In this document: positions 6,259-7,505 of the stretch, one piece after another
Numbering within the stretch: position 1 is the first letter of the stretch
How the letters are laid out: each line of letters begins with the position of its first letter
Assembly (NCBI GenBank): GCA_001701295.1
Contig: DAAV01000173.1
Coordinates: 1 to 7,505, forward strand
DNA: 7,505 nucleotides
DNA from: Bacteroidales bacterium H10
GTDB taxonomy: Bacteria; Bacteroidota; Bacteroidia; Bacteroidales; Muribaculaceae
Reading direction: 5' to 3'
The notes under the pieces: generated by a model
The model's input: only the letters and a program-made list of their open reading frames with translations
The model's database searches: none
What the model was told of the DNA's origin: nothing
Translations under genes and position numbers: made by a program

Positions 6259-7415
6259 ATAATATACCGACACCATACTATATAGTTTACGAAGACCGCC
6301 TCAGGGCCAATCTTGAGAAATTAAAAAGAGTCAGTATCGAAGCCGATCTTAAAATAATAATGGCATTCAAGGCGAATGCCTTATGGAAGACATTTCCTAT
6401 AATTAAAGAATATTTCCAGGCCTTCACTGCCAGCTCTATTAATGAAATGAAACTCTCTCTTGAGTTTCTGGGCAATGACGTGCATGCATACTGCCCGGTA
6501 TATACGGACGAATCGTTCCCCGGATTTCTTAAAGGCTGCTCTCACATCACTTTCAATTCTCTTGCTCAATTTCGCAAGTATTATCCATTGATGGCGGAGC
6601 ATACTCCTAAAGTCTCAGCCGGACTGAGAGTAAATCCTCATTGCAGTGTCATAGAGACAGACATATACAATCCATGTAAGCCCGGATCAAGATTCGGAGA
6701 GAACCCAGAAAATCTCAAAGAGGGTCTTCCGGAGGGAATCGAAGGACTGCATTTTCATGCTCTTTGTGAATCTTCAAGCTATGATCTGGAAGCAGTGCTG
6801 AATGCGTTCATAGATCAATTCGGCCACTTATTGCCTAAAATAAAATGGCTGAACATGGGAGGAGGACACCTTATCACCCGCCAGGATTATGACACGGAGC
6901 ATCTGATACATCTCATCAGATCATTACACGAAAGATTCCCGCATCTCGAACTGATCATTGAACCCGGGAGTGCCTTTACATGGCAGACAGGCGATCTTGT
7001 GACCGAAGTCCTCGACATTGTCGAGGACCACGGAATCAAAACCGCGATAATTGACGCATCATTCGCATGCCATATGCCCGACTGCCTTGAAATGCCCTAC
7101 AAACCCTCAATTCTGGAAGCGATTCCTGAAAGCGGGGATTCAATATCCTCCGAACCGGAAGATCATCAGCACTACGCATATCGTCTTGGCGGGAATTCCT
7201 GCCTAAGCGGAGATTTTGTAGGAGACTGGAAATTTTCTGCCCCACTCAAAGCCGGGGATCGCCTTACACTTCTTGATATGAATCATTATACCACAGTCAA
7301 GACGAATATGTTCAACGGCATTCAACATCCTTCCATATGGTTTCAACCTGTATCGGGAAACGCGATACTCCTCAGGGAATTCACATATGAAGATTACAAA
7401 AATAGAATGGATTGA
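6255..7415 (+). CDS. nspC: Carboxynorspermidine/carboxyspermidine decarboxylase
   Basis: This 386-residue PLP enzyme removes CO2 from carboxyspermidine (or carboxynorspermidine), the last step of the alternative spermidine pathway used by gut Bacteroidota, in the cytoplasm. It has the alanine-racemase-like barrel fold. Visible features: the PLP lysine Lys39 in MAFKANALW, HFHALCES (166-173), NMGGGH (200-205), the phosphate-binding EPGSA (236-240), ACHMPDCLEMPYKP (271-284), the catalytic Cys316 and Asp320 in GGNSCLSGD, and NHYTTVKTNMFNG (343-355). Length is close to that of other NspC proteins. The start codon overlaps the helicase stop as ATGA (6255-6258), implying translational coupling. The partner carboxyspermidine dehydrogenase gene is not in the window. 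KAN after the PLP lysine and Ser239 in EPGSA differ from the KGFA and EPGEA I recall for Vibrio-type NspC, but the C-terminal motifs make the assignment firm. Confidence 0.94.
   Translation: MNNIPTPYYIVYEDRLRANLEKLKRVSIEADLKIIMAFKANALWKTFPIIKEYFQAFTASSINEMKLSLEFLGNDVHAYCPVYTDESFPGFLKGCSHITFNSLAQFRKYYPLMAEHTPKVSAGLRVNPHCSVIETDIYNPCKPGSRFGENPENLKEGLPEGIEGLHFHALCESSSYDLEAVLNAFIDQFGHLLPKIKWLNMGGGHLITRQDYDTEHLIHLIRSLHERFPHLELIIEPGSAFTWQTGDLVTEVLDIVEDHGIKTAIIDASFACHMPDCLEMPYKPSILEAIPESGDSISSEPEDHQHYAYRLGGNSCLSGDFVGDWKFSAPLKAGDRLTLLDMNHYTTVKTNMFNGIQHPSIWFQPVSGNAILLREFTYEDYKNRMD
7008..7028. repeat. Perfect 9-bp inverted repeat inside nspC
   Basis: GTCCTCGAC (7008-7016) and GTCGAGGAC (7020-7028) are exact reverse complements around ATT. 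They encode the ordinary stretch VLDIVED of NspC. The transcript could form a tight GC-rich hairpin here, but no T-run follows, so it is not a terminator. It may be chance. Confidence 0.6.
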
Positions 7416-7461
7416 TGATAATCACATAAAGAATCAATACACTTAAATAATCACATTTTAA

Positions 7462-7505
7462 ATATTTTTGGACAGCTATTAGAAATAAAAGTTGTCCAAA
7501 AATAT
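7462..7505. repeat. Inverted repeat downstream of nspC, running to the window edge
   Basis: ATATTTTTGGACA (7462-7474) and TGTCCAAAAATAT (7493-7505) are exact reverse complements of 13 bp around an 18-base spacer. Pairing could extend three more steps inward (one G-U). As RNA this forms a hairpin 46 bases after the nspC stop and may act as a terminator or 3' end protector. It could also be an operator dyad or part of a longer repeat whose other part is cut off. The left arm contains TATTTTTG (7463-7470), which fits the -7 box TAnnTTTG, but I see no good -33 element. Confidence 0.6.

Noticed and set aside
7462..7505. Invertible promoter element
   Set aside because: An 18-base spacer between 13-bp arms is too small for a typical invertible segment, no recombinase is visible, and the region is cut by the window edge.
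1..7505. tRNA, rRNA, CRISPR array or insertion sequence
   Set aside because: No cloverleaf, spaced direct-repeat series or transposase-like protein could be found; nearly all of the window is coding.

Overview
The window looks like chromosomal DNA from a member of the order Bacteroidales (phylum Bacteroidota). Four things suggest this. The serine-pathway dehydrogenase is of the short Bacteroidales type with lysines where most relatives have a catalytic histidine. Start codons mostly lack a Shine-Dalgarno sequence. One intergenic region has a perfect TAnnTTTG (-7) promoter box. The gene set includes a secreted CotH protein with a sorting-domain-like tail, an S1/P1 nuclease and NspC. A gut-associated family such as Muribaculaceae or Prevotellaceae is plausible, but the window alone cannot decide it. 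All recognised genes are on the plus strand.

Layout. (1) Positions 1-695 hold the 3' three quarters of serA, closed by a long hairpin terminator (707-757). (2) Positions 841-2538 hold one secreted CotH-family gene cut in two by a single in-frame TAA at 1597-1599. The frame is otherwise intact on both sides, so this is most simply a recent pseudogene or a sequence error. It ends at a perfect 25-bp hairpin terminator (2548-2603). (3) Positions 2646-7415 hold four tightly packed genes, probably one transcription unit started by a Bacteroidota-type promoter at about 2588-2618. They are a secreted S1/P1 zinc nuclease, a small stand-alone PD-(D/E)XK nuclease-like protein (HsdR N-terminal type), a PcrA/UvrD-type SF1A helicase, and nspC (last step of spermidine synthesis), which overlaps the helicase stop codon by 4 bp. 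(4) The last 90 bases hold a dyad that runs to the window edge.

How the genes fit together. The small nuclease and the helicase are both expected in the cytoplasm and both plausibly act on DNA, so a shared role in DNA maintenance is possible. The S1/P1 enzyme is exported and more likely scavenges nucleic acid outside the cytoplasm. nspC appears metabolically unrelated. I see no strong sign of a new defence or mobile system.

The two strongest anomalies are the internal TAA in the CotH gene and a leucine in helicase motif III (codon 4717-4719) where SF1A enzymes carry a near-invariant glutamine. Each is explained by one base change, so a sequencing or assembly error must be excluded before either is interpreted.
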